Assembly: GCF_002896965.1 (NCBI RefSeq)
Contig: NZ_LYMM01000003.1
Coordinates: forward strand, 62,001-126,000
DNA from: Novosphingobium guangzhouense
GTDB taxonomy: Bacteria; Pseudomonadota; Alphaproteobacteria; Sphingomonadales; Sphingomonadaceae
Length of the DNA stretch: 64,000 nt
Reading direction: 5' to 3'
The stretch's first letter is position 1, and the number at the start of each line of letters is the position of its first letter. Below the pieces are notes generated by a model. The model was given only the letters and a program-made list of their open reading frames with translations. It had not been told where the DNA came from and made no database searches. Of this stretch, positions 15,946-27,562 are shown piece by piece. Position numbers and translations under genes: made by a program.

Positions 15946-17340
15946 TCAGGCCGCGACCCCAATTCGATCGTGCTCAATTATCGATGGAAACGAAAAACGC
16001 CCCTGCACTTCGGCAAGCTCGGCCAAGGTCGGCGCCACACACCTGAGCGAAACCCTTTCGTCCATACGCTGTGCCCGAATTCCAGGACCTTTAATCCAGA
16101 AGATACCATCCGGATGATGCTTGCCACTACGCAACGCGGCCAGAGGGTAGAACAGTTCTGCAAAGGGCAAAGGCTGATTTGTCTCCGGTGAAGTGACCAG
16201 CACTTCCGAAGTCGCAAGCCGTTCGATCATGCAGCCTGCGTCAAGGGTGGTCCCTTGCTGCCTTGCCCACATCACCTGCCGGCCGTCAGTCAAACGCAAG
16301 GATTCCATGCGAAGGGCAGCAGCGGCAGCATCTGCCTCCGTCTCGAAGTGCAACAAGAATTGCTGCGACATGACAGGCGCATAAGTCCAACCTTCCTTCA
16401 CGCCGGCAAAAGCCAGTAGACGCGCGATATCCCGGTGTCGGAAAATCTGGCGTCCACCATCATCCTCATGCGACAGCATTGGCTGCTGGCTGAGCGCCGA
16501 AAGCAGGACGAGGTTGTCCCCTTCGCCCGTCAATTCCAGAGCCTGGCCGACAATCCGGTCCATGTTGCGATAGCCGTCAAGAATACATGCGCCATAGGCG
16601 GCCTGCTCCTCGGCCGAGGACTGTACCTTGAACAGTTCCGGCTCGAACTCTCGCCAATGGAAATGCTGAAAGTGGGCAGTGCTATTCAGAAAGAATGTCG
16701 AAAAATGTGGTCGTTCGGCCCGATAGATTGAGCGGAAGAGATCCCACTGCAAGCGATCGAGTATCATCGCCCGCCGCCATTTGACATTGCCAGCCAGTTC
16801 CTGCCCCAGTTGCCGCATCGTTGCCCATACGGACCGGGCAGAAAGTCCATGAGCCAGCATGAAACGCCCGAAACGGACAAAGTCTGCTCCGGATACTTCC
16901 GGTTTTGCGCTATGTTCCTGAACGTAGCTTCTTACGAGGCGGATGTAGTCGTCGAAATGCCCGTGGGGCAATGCCATGGGCGTTGTAGCCCATGCATCAG
17001 GCAGAAAGTGCCCGCGGAAACCTGACTGCGCTGCAGCATTCATACTGCCGCAAATCCAGTTGGTCTTACCTTGACGGCTCACCAGATCCCATATGCGCGG
17101 CGCGACCAGCGCGCCGCCATCGTTCAGTTTGAAGCAGCCATGCTCGGCGTAGGACAAACCGGTATGGACCGTTATCCACTGTATCCACGGTTCAAGATTG
17201 GGTGCTTCTTCTTCAGCATCAGTAACCGCAACCAAGGCAGCGTCATGCAAGCGCTGAAAATTCGGGAGATGCCCCCCGGCAATGAAACGGTCGAGCAAGG
17301 TCGGCGACAGCTCATTAAATTCGAGAACAATCGTGGACAT
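15946..17340 (-). CDS. alkaline-phosphatase-superfamily protein (type I phosphodiesterase-like), function unknown
   Basis: A 464-residue soluble protein with no signal peptide. The N-terminal strand STIVLEFNELSPTLLDRF and the segment EPWIQWITVHTGLSYAEHG match the nucleophile region of type I phosphodiesterase/nucleotide pyrophosphatase enzymes, with a Thr likely as nucleophile. Later, FSTFFLNSTAHFQHFHW and a C-terminal GKHHPDGIFWIKGPGIR resemble the metal-binding His/Asp blocks. The first metal ligand, usually Asp, appears as Glu in FNEL. It may act on sugar or glycan phosphodiesters, but no partner genes are adjacent. The start at 17340 has GGAG six bases upstream. Confidence 0.7.
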   Translation of the reverse strand: MSTIVLEFNELSPTLLDRFIAGGHLPNFQRLHDAALVAVTDAEEEAPNLEPWIQWITVHTGLSYAEHGCFKLNDGGALVAPRIWDLVSRQGKTNWICGSMNAAAQSGFRGHFLPDAWATTPMALPHGHFDDYIRLVRSYVQEHSAKPEVSGADFVRFGRFMLAHGLSARSVWATMRQLGQELAGNVKWRRAMILDRLQWDLFRSIYRAERPHFSTFFLNSTAHFQHFHWREFEPELFKVQSSAEEQAAYGACILDGYRNMDRIVGQALELTGEGDNLVLLSALSQQPMLSHEDDGGRQIFRHRDIARLLAFAGVKEGWTYAPVMSQQFLLHFETEADAAAAALRMESLRLTDGRQVMWARQQGTTLDAGCMIERLATSEVLVTSPETNQPLPFAELFYPLAALRSGKHHPDGIFWIKGPGIRAQRMDERVSLRCVAPTLAELAEVQGRFSFPSIIEHDRIGVAA

Positions 17341-17502
17341 CCGCAGCTCCGCATCAGCTTTTCGCTAAGCAATACGGATGCCTTCTAGTAGCGCCCTCAC
17401 GCCAGTCGAACTTGCTCCGTTACGGAGGTCTCGACGATGAGAAAACCTGAATTGAAAATCGACCTCTCTTCCCCCTGCAGGTCAAAGAGGTCGATCACTG
17501 CA

Positions 17503-19149
<1,647 letters not shown>

Positions 19150-19280
19150 TTAAATTGCATGGGGGCCCTCAGGCAAGCGCCCGGAGCCTCATTCCACAGA
19201 TCAAACACATGGAAATGCCGCCTGACAGCGCCAGACGGCATTCCGGTTGCGGTAAAGCGCCCAGGAGGCGCTCGAAAGGG

Positions 19281-19682
19281 TTACTGCTTTGCCGCACCGC
19301 CAAGAGGATCGGCCGGGACCGATTCGCCTGCGGGAGCGCCCTGCTGGGAAGAAGCCGGGGCGGCAGGGTTTGCGGCGCCACCGAGGGGGTCGGCGGGCTG
19401 CGCAGGGGCGGCAGGCGCAGTATTGCGCTGCAGCGAGGTATCGATGTCACGGCCTGTCGTCTCGTTGACGGCAAGGGCCGCAAGGGCGATGCTCAGGATT
19501 ACGAAGACGGTCGCCAGCACGCCGGTGGCACGGGTGAGGAAGTTCGCTGCGCCACGTGCCGACATCAGACCTGAAGGACTGCCGCCAACCCCGAGGCCGC
19601 CGCCTTCAGATTTCTGCACCAGGATCACGCCGACCAGCATGGCAGCAACCAGAGCCTGTACGACCGTCAGGAAAAGGAACAT
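19281..19682 (-). CDS. secG: preprotein translocase subunit SecG
   Basis: SecG is a small inner-membrane partner of the SecYEG channel. The 133-residue protein has two membrane helices: FLFLTVVQALVAAMLVGVIL, then after QKSEGGGLGVGG and LMSARGAANFLTRATG (the conserved cytoplasmic loop), VLATVFVILSIALAALAV. A proline/alanine-rich C-terminal tail of about 55 residues carries the phrase PADPLGGAA twice. The start at 19682 begins TM1. Two hairpins (19218-19240 and 19256-19272) lie just downstream and may end the transcript. The secG-tpiA neighbourhood is widely conserved. Confidence 0.94.
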   Translation of the reverse strand: MFLFLTVVQALVAAMLVGVILVQKSEGGGLGVGGSPSGLMSARGAANFLTRATGVLATVFVILSIALAALAVNETTGRDIDTSLQRNTAPAAPAQPADPLGGAANPAAPASSQQGAPAGESVPADPLGGAAKQ

Positions 19683-19810
19683 CTTCGTCTCAGCCTTGTG
19701 ACGGGGACATACCCCGCTTTCTTCGCCGGGCAGATAGGCGCTAGCGGGCAAGCGCGCAACCCGGCAACTTTATTACCTGCGCCGATCAGGGAAACGACGC
19801 ATCATCCAAG

Positions 19811-20566
19811 TCAATCAGCAAGCGATGCCGCCGCGCCGACGATCGCAAGAAAGCTCTCCGCAGTAAGGCTTGCACCACCCACCAGCGCGCCCCCCACATC
19901 GGGGACGGCGAGCAGTTCAGCGGCATTTTCCGCCTTTACCGAACCGCCGTAAAGGATGCGCACTTCGGCACCTGCTTCACCGTAAATGGAGATGAGCTTG
20001 GCGCGAATCGCCTTGTGCATGGCCGCCACGTCATCAACGGAAGGCACGCGACCGGTTCCGATTGCCCATACAGGCTCATAAGCAACCGAGAGCTTTTCCG
20101 GCGCCCCATCGCCGATCGGGCAGGAACCTTCGAGTTGCGCGGTAACCACGCCTTCAGCGTCACCCGCATCGCGCTGCGCCTCGGTCTCACCGACGCACAG
20201 GATCACCGCCAGCCCGGCCGAAAGCGCAGCTTGAGCCTTTGCCTTCACGTGGGCGTCGTTTTCCGCATGATACTCACGACGCTCCGAATGGCCGATGATC
20301 GTGAAATCCGATCCGGCGTCTTTCAGCATCACCGCACTTACATCGCCGGTATAGGCGCCGTTCTCCAGCGAGTGGCTATCCTGACCGCCGACGCCGATAA
20401 GCTCGACAGCCTCGCGCATGCGGTGGATCAAGGTCGTGGGAGGGGCAAGAGCTACCTGCACCTTGGGGAAACGTTGCGCTGCACGATCAATGGCGCGTGC
20501 CTCGTTAAGCATGGCGCGCGTGCCGTTCATTTTCCAATTCCCGACGATATAAGGCAATCCAGCCAT
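19811..20566 (-). CDS. tpiA: triosephosphate isomerase
   Basis: TpiA interconverts dihydroxyacetone phosphate and glyceraldehyde 3-phosphate. The 251-residue TIM barrel shows the catalytic Lys in VGNWKMNG, the His in IIGHSERREYH and the Glu in VAYEPVWAIGTGRVPS, plus the phosphate loop ILYGGSVKAENA and GGALVGGASL. It is full length. It diverges from ppiD across 325 bases and is followed on the same strand by secG. Confidence 0.98.
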   Translation of the reverse strand: MAGLPYIVGNWKMNGTRAMLNEARAIDRAAQRFPKVQVALAPPTTLIHRMREAVELIGVGGQDSHSLENGAYTGDVSAVMLKDAGSDFTIIGHSERREYHAENDAHVKAKAQAALSAGLAVILCVGETEAQRDAGDAEGVVTAQLEGSCPIGDGAPEKLSVAYEPVWAIGTGRVPSVDDVAAMHKAIRAKLISIYGEAGAEVRILYGGSVKAENAAELLAVPDVGGALVGGASLTAESFLAIVGAAASLAD

Positions 20567-20891
20567 TTCAATCCCTTGATCGATCTCGGCGAGCCTTGGA
20601 GAACTCCCCCGCGGGTCCCCTCGAAGATTTCCGGCAATCGCGCTGAGCGGAACCGGGAATCAGGTCGTCGCTATTGCTGGGCAGCTAGGGCAGGACGGCT
20701 CTGCTTGTCAAAATTCATCGCCGGTTAAGCAGCCGAATTGCGCATCGCTGTCGTAACAATGCCACCTCACAGCTTTTACCCCAAGGGTGCGCAAGCGGCA
20801 TTGCAGGATGCGCGAAGCCCCCCTAAAGCCAGCGCGTTTACAAGCGGAGCCTTGGGGTTTCGCGTCAATATTCTGCTGATCGGCAAGGCTC
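20567..20891. promoter_or_regulatory. divergent promoter region between tpiA and ppiD
   Basis: No gene is visible. On the minus strand TTGACA (20711-20706) is a perfect -35 box for tpiA, giving a leader of roughly 110 bases; the -10 at the right spacing (about 20688-20683) is a poor match. I see no clear promoter for the ppiD-trp operon; AAGG just before 20892 is its ribosome-binding site. Confidence 0.35.
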
Positions 20892-22841
20892 ATGCTCCAT
20901 TTCTTCCGCTCCTTCCTGAAGTCCAAGATCGGCGCGATCGTCGGTCTGGTCGTTCTTGGTCTCATCGCCCTGGCGTTCGCCAGCGGCGATATCGCAGGCC
21001 TGCGCGGCTCCGGCGGCGCGGCACCGGGAACCGCCGTCGCGACCGTCGGCGGCGAGAAGGTGACTACCGACGAACTCGCACAGGGCGCCAAGCGCGGCCT
21101 TGAGCGAGTCAAACAGCAGAGCCCCACCGCGACGATGAAGCAGCTGATTGCCGAAGGTGGTCTTCAGCAGGTGCTCGACAGCCTGATCGACGGCCTTGCC
21201 TTCACCGTATACGGAGAAAAGCACGGCGTTGTGCTCAGCGACCGCCTGGTCGACAGCGAACTGACCCAGATTCCCGCATTCCAGGGCGTCGATGGAAAAT
21301 TCGACCAGAATGTGTTCCGCCAGGCCCTCGCCCAGCAGCAACTGTCAGAGCAGGCCCTGCGCGACGACATCCGCAAGAACATGGTCGCTCAGGAACTTGT
21401 CGTTCCCGCACAAATCGGTTCGGTCATGTCCGAATATGCTGCCAAGCGCTACGCTTCGCTCCTTAGCGAAACGCGTAACGGCACCGTGATCGCCCTGCCA
21501 TCGCTGCTGTTCGCCCCGGCAAAGCAGCCGACTGATGCGGAACTGACCGCGTTTTACAAGACCCACACGGCCCAGTTCGTCCGCCCCGAGCGTCGCACGA
21601 TCCGCTACGCTATCGTCAGCACCGATAAGCTCCCCGCTCCGGCGGCTCCGACCGATGCAGAGATCACTGCGCGCTTCGATGCAAACAAGGCAACTTACGC
21701 CGCAAAGGACGATCGCCGCATCACGCAATTGATCGTTCCTACCGAAGCAGCAGCCAAGGCTATCGTCGCGGAAGTAGAAAAGGGTAAGTCCCTTGAAGCC
21801 GCCGCGACAGCAAAGGGGCTTTCCGCAGCCAAGCTAGAATCCTTCAGCCGCGCGGACCTTTCGCGCCAGTTCTCCGCCAGCGTCGCTCAGGCGGTCTTCT
21901 CCGCCCCCGTTGGCAAGCTGGCCGCACCGCAGAAGAGCGTGCTGGGCTGGCACGTAATCCGCGTCGACGAAGAGGTGAAGACCCCGGCCAAGACGCTTGG
22001 CGAAGTAAAAGCCGAACTCACCACGCAGATCGCTGAAGAGAAGGCACGCAAATCCTACGGCGACGCTTTTTCCAAGATCGACGAGCAGCTTTCAGGCGGT
22101 TCGAACCTCGCGGAAGTCGCAAAGGCGCTTGGCGCCGAAGTCAAGCAGACCCAGTCGCTCACTGCGGATGGCCAAGTCTACATGAAGCCCGGCGAGACGA
22201 TATCCGCCGAACTGCGGCCGCTGCTGAAGACCGCTTTCGAAATGGATCAGGAGCAACCTCAGGTCGCCGAGATCGAAAAGGGCAAGTCCTTCGCGATCTA
22301 TGACGTAACCGACATCGAAGCCTCGGCCCCTGCCCCGTTGGCGCAGATCAAGGACGACGTGAAGGTCGCCTGGGCCGTCGATGCCGGTTCGAAGGCCGCC
22401 AAAGCCGCAGCGCTCAAGATGCAGGCCGCAATCCGCAAGGGCCAGTCGATCGAGCAGGTCATGGCTGCATCAGGCAAGCAGCTCCCTGCCCCCCAGCAGG
22501 TTTCCATGTCGCGCCCGACGCTTGCCGCTGCGTTGCAGTCCGGCCGCCAGGTGCCGCCGCCGGTCTCGCTCATGTTCCACATGGCGAAGGGCACTGTGAA
22601 AGTGCAATCGGCAGCAGGTGAACGCGGTTGGTTCGTCGTCCAGCTCAAGGACATCGTGCCTGCGAAAATCGACTCGCCCGAGATGATCCGTCGCGCTCAG
22701 ACCGAGCTTGGTCAGCAGCTTGGCCAGAGCTACGCGTCTGCACTTGGTTCAGCGATGCGCAAGGACGTTGGCGTGACACGCCACGATGCCGCGATCACCG
22801 CCGTGCGCGATCAGCTCGCCGGCAACGCCGCAGCGAACTGA
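20892..22841 (+). CDS. ppiD: membrane-anchored peptidyl-prolyl isomerase, PpiD/SurA-N type
   Basis: A 649-residue periplasmic folding factor tethered to the inner membrane. One helix at about residues 13-35 (KIGAIVGLVVLGLIALAFAS) is followed by a SurA-like N-terminal chaperone domain (MKQLIAEGGLQQVLDSLIDG), a parvulin-type rotamase region around residues 240-370 (RRITQLIVPTEAAAKAIVAE, KSVLGWHVIRVDE) and long helical arms. The parvulin region is divergent, as is usual in PpiD, so isomerase activity may be weak or absent. It leads the trpE operon, with 21 bases to trpE; this neighbourhood is common in sphingomonads. Confidence 0.9.
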   Translation: MLHFFRSFLKSKIGAIVGLVVLGLIALAFASGDIAGLRGSGGAAPGTAVATVGGEKVTTDELAQGAKRGLERVKQQSPTATMKQLIAEGGLQQVLDSLIDGLAFTVYGEKHGVVLSDRLVDSELTQIPAFQGVDGKFDQNVFRQALAQQQLSEQALRDDIRKNMVAQELVVPAQIGSVMSEYAAKRYASLLSETRNGTVIALPSLLFAPAKQPTDAELTAFYKTHTAQFVRPERRTIRYAIVSTDKLPAPAAPTDAEITARFDANKATYAAKDDRRITQLIVPTEAAAKAIVAEVEKGKSLEAAATAKGLSAAKLESFSRADLSRQFSASVAQAVFSAPVGKLAAPQKSVLGWHVIRVDEEVKTPAKTLGEVKAELTTQIAEEKARKSYGDAFSKIDEQLSGGSNLAEVAKALGAEVKQTQSLTADGQVYMKPGETISAELRPLLKTAFEMDQEQPQVAEIEKGKSFAIYDVTDIEASAPAPLAQIKDDVKVAWAVDAGSKAAKAAALKMQAAIRKGQSIEQVMAASGKQLPAPQQVSMSRPTLAAALQSGRQVPPPVSLMFHMAKGTVKVQSAAGERGWFVVQLKDIVPAKIDSPEMIRRAQTELGQQLGQSYASALGSAMRKDVGVTRHDAAITAVRDQLAGNAAAN

Positions 22842-22862
22842 GCCGGAGGCAAGGGGGCCGCA

Positions 22863-24374
22863 ATGGAGCGCGAGTACGATCGCACAGCCACGCTTGAGCA
22901 ATTGGCGCAGGGCAAGTCCGCACTTGTCTGGCGCAAGCTGGTAGCCGATACCGAGACACCGGTTGGCGCCGCCTCGAAGCTGATCAAGGACGGTCGCGGC
23001 GATTTCCTCCTCGAATCGGTGGAGGGCGGAGAGACACGCGGCCGGTACAGCCTGCTAGGGCTCGATCCAGACCTCGTGTTCCGCGCAAAAGGTCATTCCT
23101 GCGAGATCAACCGCGACTGGCAGGCTGACAGGGCGGCATTCTCCACGCTCGACGGAGACACTCTCGCCGAACTGCGCGCCCTTGTCGAAACCTGCCGCTG
23201 CGAAGTTCCGGCGGCACTGCCAAAGGCGCTTGCCTGTCTCGTCGGCTACTTTGGCTACGAAACGATCGGTCTGGTGGAAAAACTGCCGCGCGCGCAGCAA
23301 AGTCCGCTTGAATTGCCCGACATGCTGTTCGTGCGGCCCTCGCTTATCCTGATCTTCGATCGGTTGTCTGATGAGCTGTTTTGCGTTGCACCAGTCTGGT
23401 CAGGTGCCGGAGACGCGGCCCAGGCCGTAGACCACGCCGCAGAGCGTATCGACGAAGCCCTTCGTCGACTTGCGGCCCCTGCTCCGGCTACAGCCGCCGC
23501 CATCGACCTCGCAGAACCCGTGCGTACACCCGTCGTCGCGCCCGAAGATTACAAGGCGATGGCCCTGCGTGCGAAGGACTACATCGAGGCTGGCGATATC
23601 TTCCAGGTCGTGCTGGCACAGCGCTTCACCTGCGAGTTCGCGCTGCCGCCCCTTGCGCTTTACCGCTCCCTGCGCCGCGTGAACCCGTCACCGTTCCTCT
23701 ATTTCCTCGATCTTCCCGGCTTTGCGCTGGTCGGCTCAAGCCCGGAAATCCTCGTGCGCGTTCGTGACGACGAAGTCACCATCCGCCCGATCGCAGGTAC
23801 CCGCCCGCGCGGAGCAACCCCGGCCGAGGACAAGCTTAACGAGGCCAGCCTGCTTGCTGACCCCAAGGAACGCGCAGAGCATCTGATGCTTCTCGATCTT
23901 GGCCGTAACGATGTCGGCCGCGTCGCCGCCGCCGGGACTGTGGAGGTCACGGACAGCTACACGATCGAACGCTACAGCCACGTGATGCATATCGTATCGA
24001 ACGTGGTCGGTCGCCTCGACACCGCCAGACACGATGCCATCGATGCGGTGTTTGCAGGCTTCCCTGCAGGCACGGTTTCAGGCGCGCCCAAAGTCCGCGC
24101 CTGCGAGGTCATCGCCGAGCTTGAGCCTGAAACGCGCGGACCTTACGCTGGCGGCGTTGGCTACTTCGCGCCGGATGGCTCCGTGGACAGTTGTATCGTT
24201 CTGCGCACCGGACTCCTCAAGGACGGAATCCTTCACGTGCAGGCTGGCGCGGGCATCGTCGCAGACAGCGACCCTGCCTACGAACAGCGCGAATGCGAAG
24301 CAAAAAGCGGCGCCCTGTTCGCCGCTGCACGCGAAGCAATCCGCGTGGCCGGGGAACCCGGGTTCGGGCAATGA
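22863..24374 (+). CDS. trpE: anthranilate synthase component I
   Basis: TrpE (503 residues) turns chorismate and ammonia into anthranilate, the first step of tryptophan synthesis. The chorismate-binding core is intact: PIAGTRPRGATPAEDKLNEA, ERAEHLMLLDLGRNDVGRVA, YSHVMHIVSNVVGRL, FPAGTVSGAPKVRACEVIAE and the closing AGAGIVADSDPAYEQRECEA. The N-terminal domain shows DGRGDFLLESVEGGETRGRY, near the tryptophan feedback region. Its stop overlaps the start of the phosphodiester glycosidase gene (ATGA), so the operon is translationally coupled. Confidence 0.97.
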   Translation: MEREYDRTATLEQLAQGKSALVWRKLVADTETPVGAASKLIKDGRGDFLLESVEGGETRGRYSLLGLDPDLVFRAKGHSCEINRDWQADRAAFSTLDGDTLAELRALVETCRCEVPAALPKALACLVGYFGYETIGLVEKLPRAQQSPLELPDMLFVRPSLILIFDRLSDELFCVAPVWSGAGDAAQAVDHAAERIDEALRRLAAPAPATAAAIDLAEPVRTPVVAPEDYKAMALRAKDYIEAGDIFQVVLAQRFTCEFALPPLALYRSLRRVNPSPFLYFLDLPGFALVGSSPEILVRVRDDEVTIRPIAGTRPRGATPAEDKLNEASLLADPKERAEHLMLLDLGRNDVGRVAAAGTVEVTDSYTIERYSHVMHIVSNVVGRLDTARHDAIDAVFAGFPAGTVSGAPKVRACEVIAELEPETRGPYAGGVGYFAPDGSVDSCIVLRTGLLKDGILHVQAGAGIVADSDPAYEQRECEAKSGALFAAAREAIRVAGEPGFGQ

Positions 24375-25162
24375 GGACAGTCGCTGGAGCAGGCATGGCC
24401 GCCGCTGCGGTGATCCTCTCCGCCTGCTCATCCGCAGAACCTTCCGCCAAGCCGACGCCCGCTCCACCTTCGCCATGCGAAAGCGCCACCTTCGACGGTG
24501 CCAGTTTCACGCACTGCGTTGCCACTCCCGGGCGGCACACCATTCACACCATCCTCGGCCCCAAGGGTGGCGCGCCTTACCGCAGCCTATCCCAACTCGC
24601 CGTGGATAGGCCCTCCAAAAGTCACGAAGTCGCTTTCGCGATGAATGGCGGCATGTTCGACGCCGATGGCAGGCCGATCGGCTACTACGTCGAGGAAGGC
24701 GAGAAGCATCACAGCCTCAACACAAACGAAGGCTGGGGAAATTTCCACCTCAGGCCCAACGGTGTCTTTTACGGCGATGCAGCTGGAAAATGGCATGTCA
24801 GCGCCACGGAAGCGTTCGAGCGATCTGTAACAGATCGGCCGGACTTCGGCACTCAATCCGGCCCCATGCTGGTAATCTCAGGCAAATTGCACCCCGGTAT
24901 CAACGAAGACGGAAAATCGTTGAAGCTGCGTAACGGCGTCGGCGTTGACGCAAGAGGGATCGCCCACTTCGTGATTTCCGATGAACCGGTATCTTTCGGC
25001 AAACTCGCACGCTATTTCCGGGACGGTTTGAAATGCGACAATGCGCTTTTTCTTGACGGCAGCGTATCTTCGCTCTGGGACCCTGAGCACGGCCGCGTCG
25101 ATGGCGGCCCTCCCCTCGGCCCCTTGATCGTCGTCGAGAAAAGCGCAAAGGCGTCGAAATGA
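24371..25162 (+). CDS. secreted phosphodiester glycosidase (NAGPA/DUF2233) family protein
   Basis: A 263-residue exported protein. The N-terminus is a lipoprotein-like signal ([15 protein letters not shown]) with Cys in a lipobox, so it is probably lipid-anchored. The DUF2233 domain follows: [57 protein letters not shown], and the conserved [17 protein letters not shown] near the end. Family members hydrolyse phosphodiester-linked sugars (mammalian uncovering enzyme, bacterial exopolysaccharide proteins). It overlaps trpE by 4 bases and trpG by 4 bases, which is an odd place for an envelope enzyme. Cognate substrate unknown. Confidence 0.88.
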   Translation: MRTVAGAGMAAAAVILSACSSAEPSAKPTPAPPSPCESATFDGASFTHCVATPGRHTIHTILGPKGGAPYRSLSQLAVDRPSKSHEVAFAMNGGMFDADGRPIGYYVEEGEKHHSLNTNEGWGNFHLRPNGVFYGDAAGKWHVSATEAFERSVTDRPDFGTQSGPMLVISGKLHPGINEDGKSLKLRNGVGVDARGIAHFVISDEPVSFGKLARYFRDGLKCDNALFLDGSVSSLWDPEHGRVDGGPPLGPLIVVEKSAKASK

Positions 25163-25755
25163 TCCTCGTCATCGACAATTACGACAGTTTCACCTGGAAT
25201 CTCGTCCATTACGTGATGGAGTTGGGCGCCCAGGTGGAAGTCGTGCGCAACGACGCACTCAGCGCCGAGCAGGCTATCAAGAGCGGAGCCAGCGGCTTCC
25301 TCATCTCGCCCGGGCCCTGCACCCCCAACGAAGCCGGCATCAGTGTTGATCTGGTCGGCGCTGCTGCCAACGCAGGCATGCCGTTGCTAGGCGTATGCCT
25401 TGGCCACCAGTCAATCGGGCAGTATTTTGGCGGCAAAGTTGTCCGCGGCGGGCTGATGCACGGCAAGACTTCGCCCGTAACGCACGACGGCACCGGAGTG
25501 TTCGCCGGCCTGCCCTCTCCGTTCGTTGCGACGCGCTATCACTCCCTGATCGTGGAAGACATTCCGCAAGCACTGGTCGTGAATGCACGTTCGGACGACG
25601 GGCATGTCATGGGCTTTCGTCATGCAAAGCTGCCTATCCATGGCGTGCAGTTCCATCCCGAAAGCATCGCGACCGAACATGGTCACGCCATGCTGGCCAA
25701 CTTCTTGAAAGCCTGCGGAATAGAGGCGAAAATCCCGGAGCGCCTGAAGGCATGA
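25159..25755 (+). CDS. trpG: anthranilate synthase component II (glutamine amidotransferase)
   Basis: This 198-residue class I amidotransferase supplies ammonia to TrpE, and may also serve para-aminobenzoate synthesis. The nucleophile is C80 ([19 protein letters not shown]). The oxyanion region is [14 protein letters not shown]. The catalytic His-Glu pair is in [16 protein letters not shown]. It overlaps the phosphodiester glycosidase gene and trpD by 4 bases each, so these genes form one coupled chain. A pabA role cannot be excluded. Confidence 0.96.
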   Translation: MILVIDNYDSFTWNLVHYVMELGAQVEVVRNDALSAEQAIKSGASGFLISPGPCTPNEAGISVDLVGAAANAGMPLLGVCLGHQSIGQYFGGKVVRGGLMHGKTSPVTHDGTGVFAGLPSPFVATRYHSLIVEDIPQALVVNARSDDGHVMGFRHAKLPIHGVQFHPESIATEHGHAMLANFLKACGIEAKIPERLKA

Positions 25756-26744
25756 TCCTGCCCGATCCTCAGCATCCGATCCCTGAAGAAGAGGCGCTGG
25801 CCGCTTTCGCGGCCATTCTGGACGGTGAAATCCCCGACAGCGAAGTCGCAGATTTCCTTGTAGCCCTTTCGGAGCGCGGCGAAACCGCCAGTGAAATTGC
25901 CGGTGCGGCCCGCGCCATGCGCGAGCGCATGATCCCCGTAAAGGCACCGGAAAACGCCATCGACGTGTGCGGCACCGGCGGTGACGGCCACCATACGCTG
26001 AATGTCTCGACTGCGGTTTCGCTGGTTGTGGCCGCAGCAGGCGTTCCAGTGGCCAAGCACGGCAATCGCGCGGCAAGTTCCAAGGCTGGCGCCGCCGATA
26101 CTCTTGAAGCTCTGGGCCTGAACCTCGACCGTGCCGTCGAAACGGCGGAATCCACTCTCGCGGAGATCGGCATCGGCTTTTTGTTCGCGGGCCGCCACCA
26201 TCCCTCGATGGGCAGACTGATGCCGCTGCGCAAGTCCCTTGCCCGCCGCACCATCTTCAACCTGATGGGGCCGCTGGCCAACCCCGCACAGGTTTCACGC
26301 CAGTTGGTGGGTATTGCCCGCCCGGCCTATGTGCCCATCTATGCAGAGGCTCTGCAACGCCTTGGGACCAGCCACTCGATGGTGATTTCAGGTGACGAAG
26401 GGCTCGACGAACTGAGCCTCGCCGGGGGCAACGAAGTAGCGGTAGTTCGCGGCGGCGAACTCTTCATGCGTCGGGTTAGCCCTCAAGATGCAGGCTTGCC
26501 ACTCGCTCCCGTCGATGCAATCCGCGGCGGAGATCCTGCTTACAACGCCCGCGCGCTCCATGATCTTCTAATGGGCGCCCCAGGCGCCTATCGTGACGCG
26601 GTCTTGCTGAACGCCGCCGGCGCTCTACTCGTAGCGGGCGAGGTTGAAAGCTGGAGCGAAGGCGTTCAGGAGGCAGCGGAAACTATCGATAAGGGCCTCG
26701 CCAAAGCTCTGCTCGATTGCTGGATCGCAGCCACACGCGCTTGA
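25752..26744 (+). CDS. trpD: anthranilate phosphoribosyltransferase
   Basis: TrpD (330 residues) joins anthranilate to phosphoribosyl pyrophosphate. Family signatures are the PRPP-binding loop [19 protein letters not shown], the [20 protein letters not shown] anthranilate/PRPP block, [20 protein letters not shown] and [16 protein letters not shown] chose the ATG at 25752, which overlaps the trpG stop; a longer reading has no family match. trpC follows after ten bases. Confidence 0.97.
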   Translation: MILPDPQHPIPEEEALAAFAAILDGEIPDSEVADFLVALSERGETASEIAGAARAMRERMIPVKAPENAIDVCGTGGDGHHTLNVSTAVSLVVAAAGVPVAKHGNRAASSKAGAADTLEALGLNLDRAVETAESTLAEIGIGFLFAGRHHPSMGRLMPLRKSLARRTIFNLMGPLANPAQVSRQLVGIARPAYVPIYAEALQRLGTSHSMVISGDEGLDELSLAGGNEVAVVRGGELFMRRVSPQDAGLPLAPVDAIRGGDPAYNARALHDLLMGAPGAYRDAVLLNAAGALLVAGEVESWSEGVQEAAETIDKGLAKALLDCWIAATRA

Positions 26745-26754
26745 CGAGGAATTG

Positions 26755-27546
26755 ATGTCAGACAAGCTCATCGAAATCTGCAACACCAAGCGTGATGAAG
26801 TGGCGGCCCGCAAGGCGTCGGCCACGCTCGCTGATCTGGATTCACGCGCGACTGAGCAAACTCCGCCCCGTGGCTTTGAAGCGGCTCTGCGCGCCAAGGC
26901 AGCTTCCGATTATGCCCTGATCGCAGAAATCAAGAAAGCATCTCCCTCCAAAGGATTGATCCGGAGCCATTTTACACCGGATTTGCATGCTATCGCCTAC
27001 GAAAAGGGCGGTGCCGCGTGCCTGTCTGTGCTCACTGATGCAAAATATTTCCAAGGGCATGAGGACTATCTGATCCAGGCGCGATCGGCCTGCAATCTGC
27101 CGGTCATCCGCAAGGATTTCATGATCGATCCCTGGCAGGTCGCTGAAGCGCGCGCCATCGGTGCAGATGCCATTCTCATTATCGTCGCCGCTCTCGACGA
27201 TGTTTTGATGGCAGAGATCGAATCCGCTGCTCATGAACGTCAAATCGACTGCCTGGTGGAAGTTCATAATGAAGCTGAAATGGAGCGCGCAAGCCGCTTA
27301 AAAAGCAGGATTATTGGTGTGAATAATCGTGATCTTCGTCGTTTTTCTACGGATATTGCCACGACAGAGCGTCTCGCACCCCATGCTCCGGACGGTACGC
27401 TCCTGGTGAGCGAAAGCGGCATCAACACTCATGATGATCTGACCCGCCTGGCATCGTGCGGCGCGCGCACTTTCCTCGTGGGAGAAAGCCTGATGCGCGA
27501 AGCCGATATCGAGACGGCCGCTCGCAAGCTGCTCACAGGATTCTGA
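26755..27546 (+). CDS. trpC: indole-3-glycerol-phosphate synthase
   Basis: TrpC (263 residues) closes the indole ring. Seen: [14 protein letters not shown] with the catalytic Lys, [56 protein letters not shown] and [13 protein letters not shown], in the expected barrel order. The ATG at 26755 has a GACGAGGA ribosome-binding site. trpF, trpB and trpA are not in the window, so the tryptophan genes are split. moaC follows after 16 bases. Confidence 0.97.
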   Translation: MSDKLIEICNTKRDEVAARKASATLADLDSRATEQTPPRGFEAALRAKAASDYALIAEIKKASPSKGLIRSHFTPDLHAIAYEKGGAACLSVLTDAKYFQGHEDYLIQARSACNLPVIRKDFMIDPWQVAEARAIGADAILIIVAALDDVLMAEIESAAHERQIDCLVEVHNEAEMERASRLKSRIIGVNNRDLRRFSTDIATTERLAPHAPDGTLLVSESGINTHDDLTRLASCGARTFLVGESLMREADIETAARKLLTGF

Positions 27547-27562
27547 CGCACGGATCCCCGCT

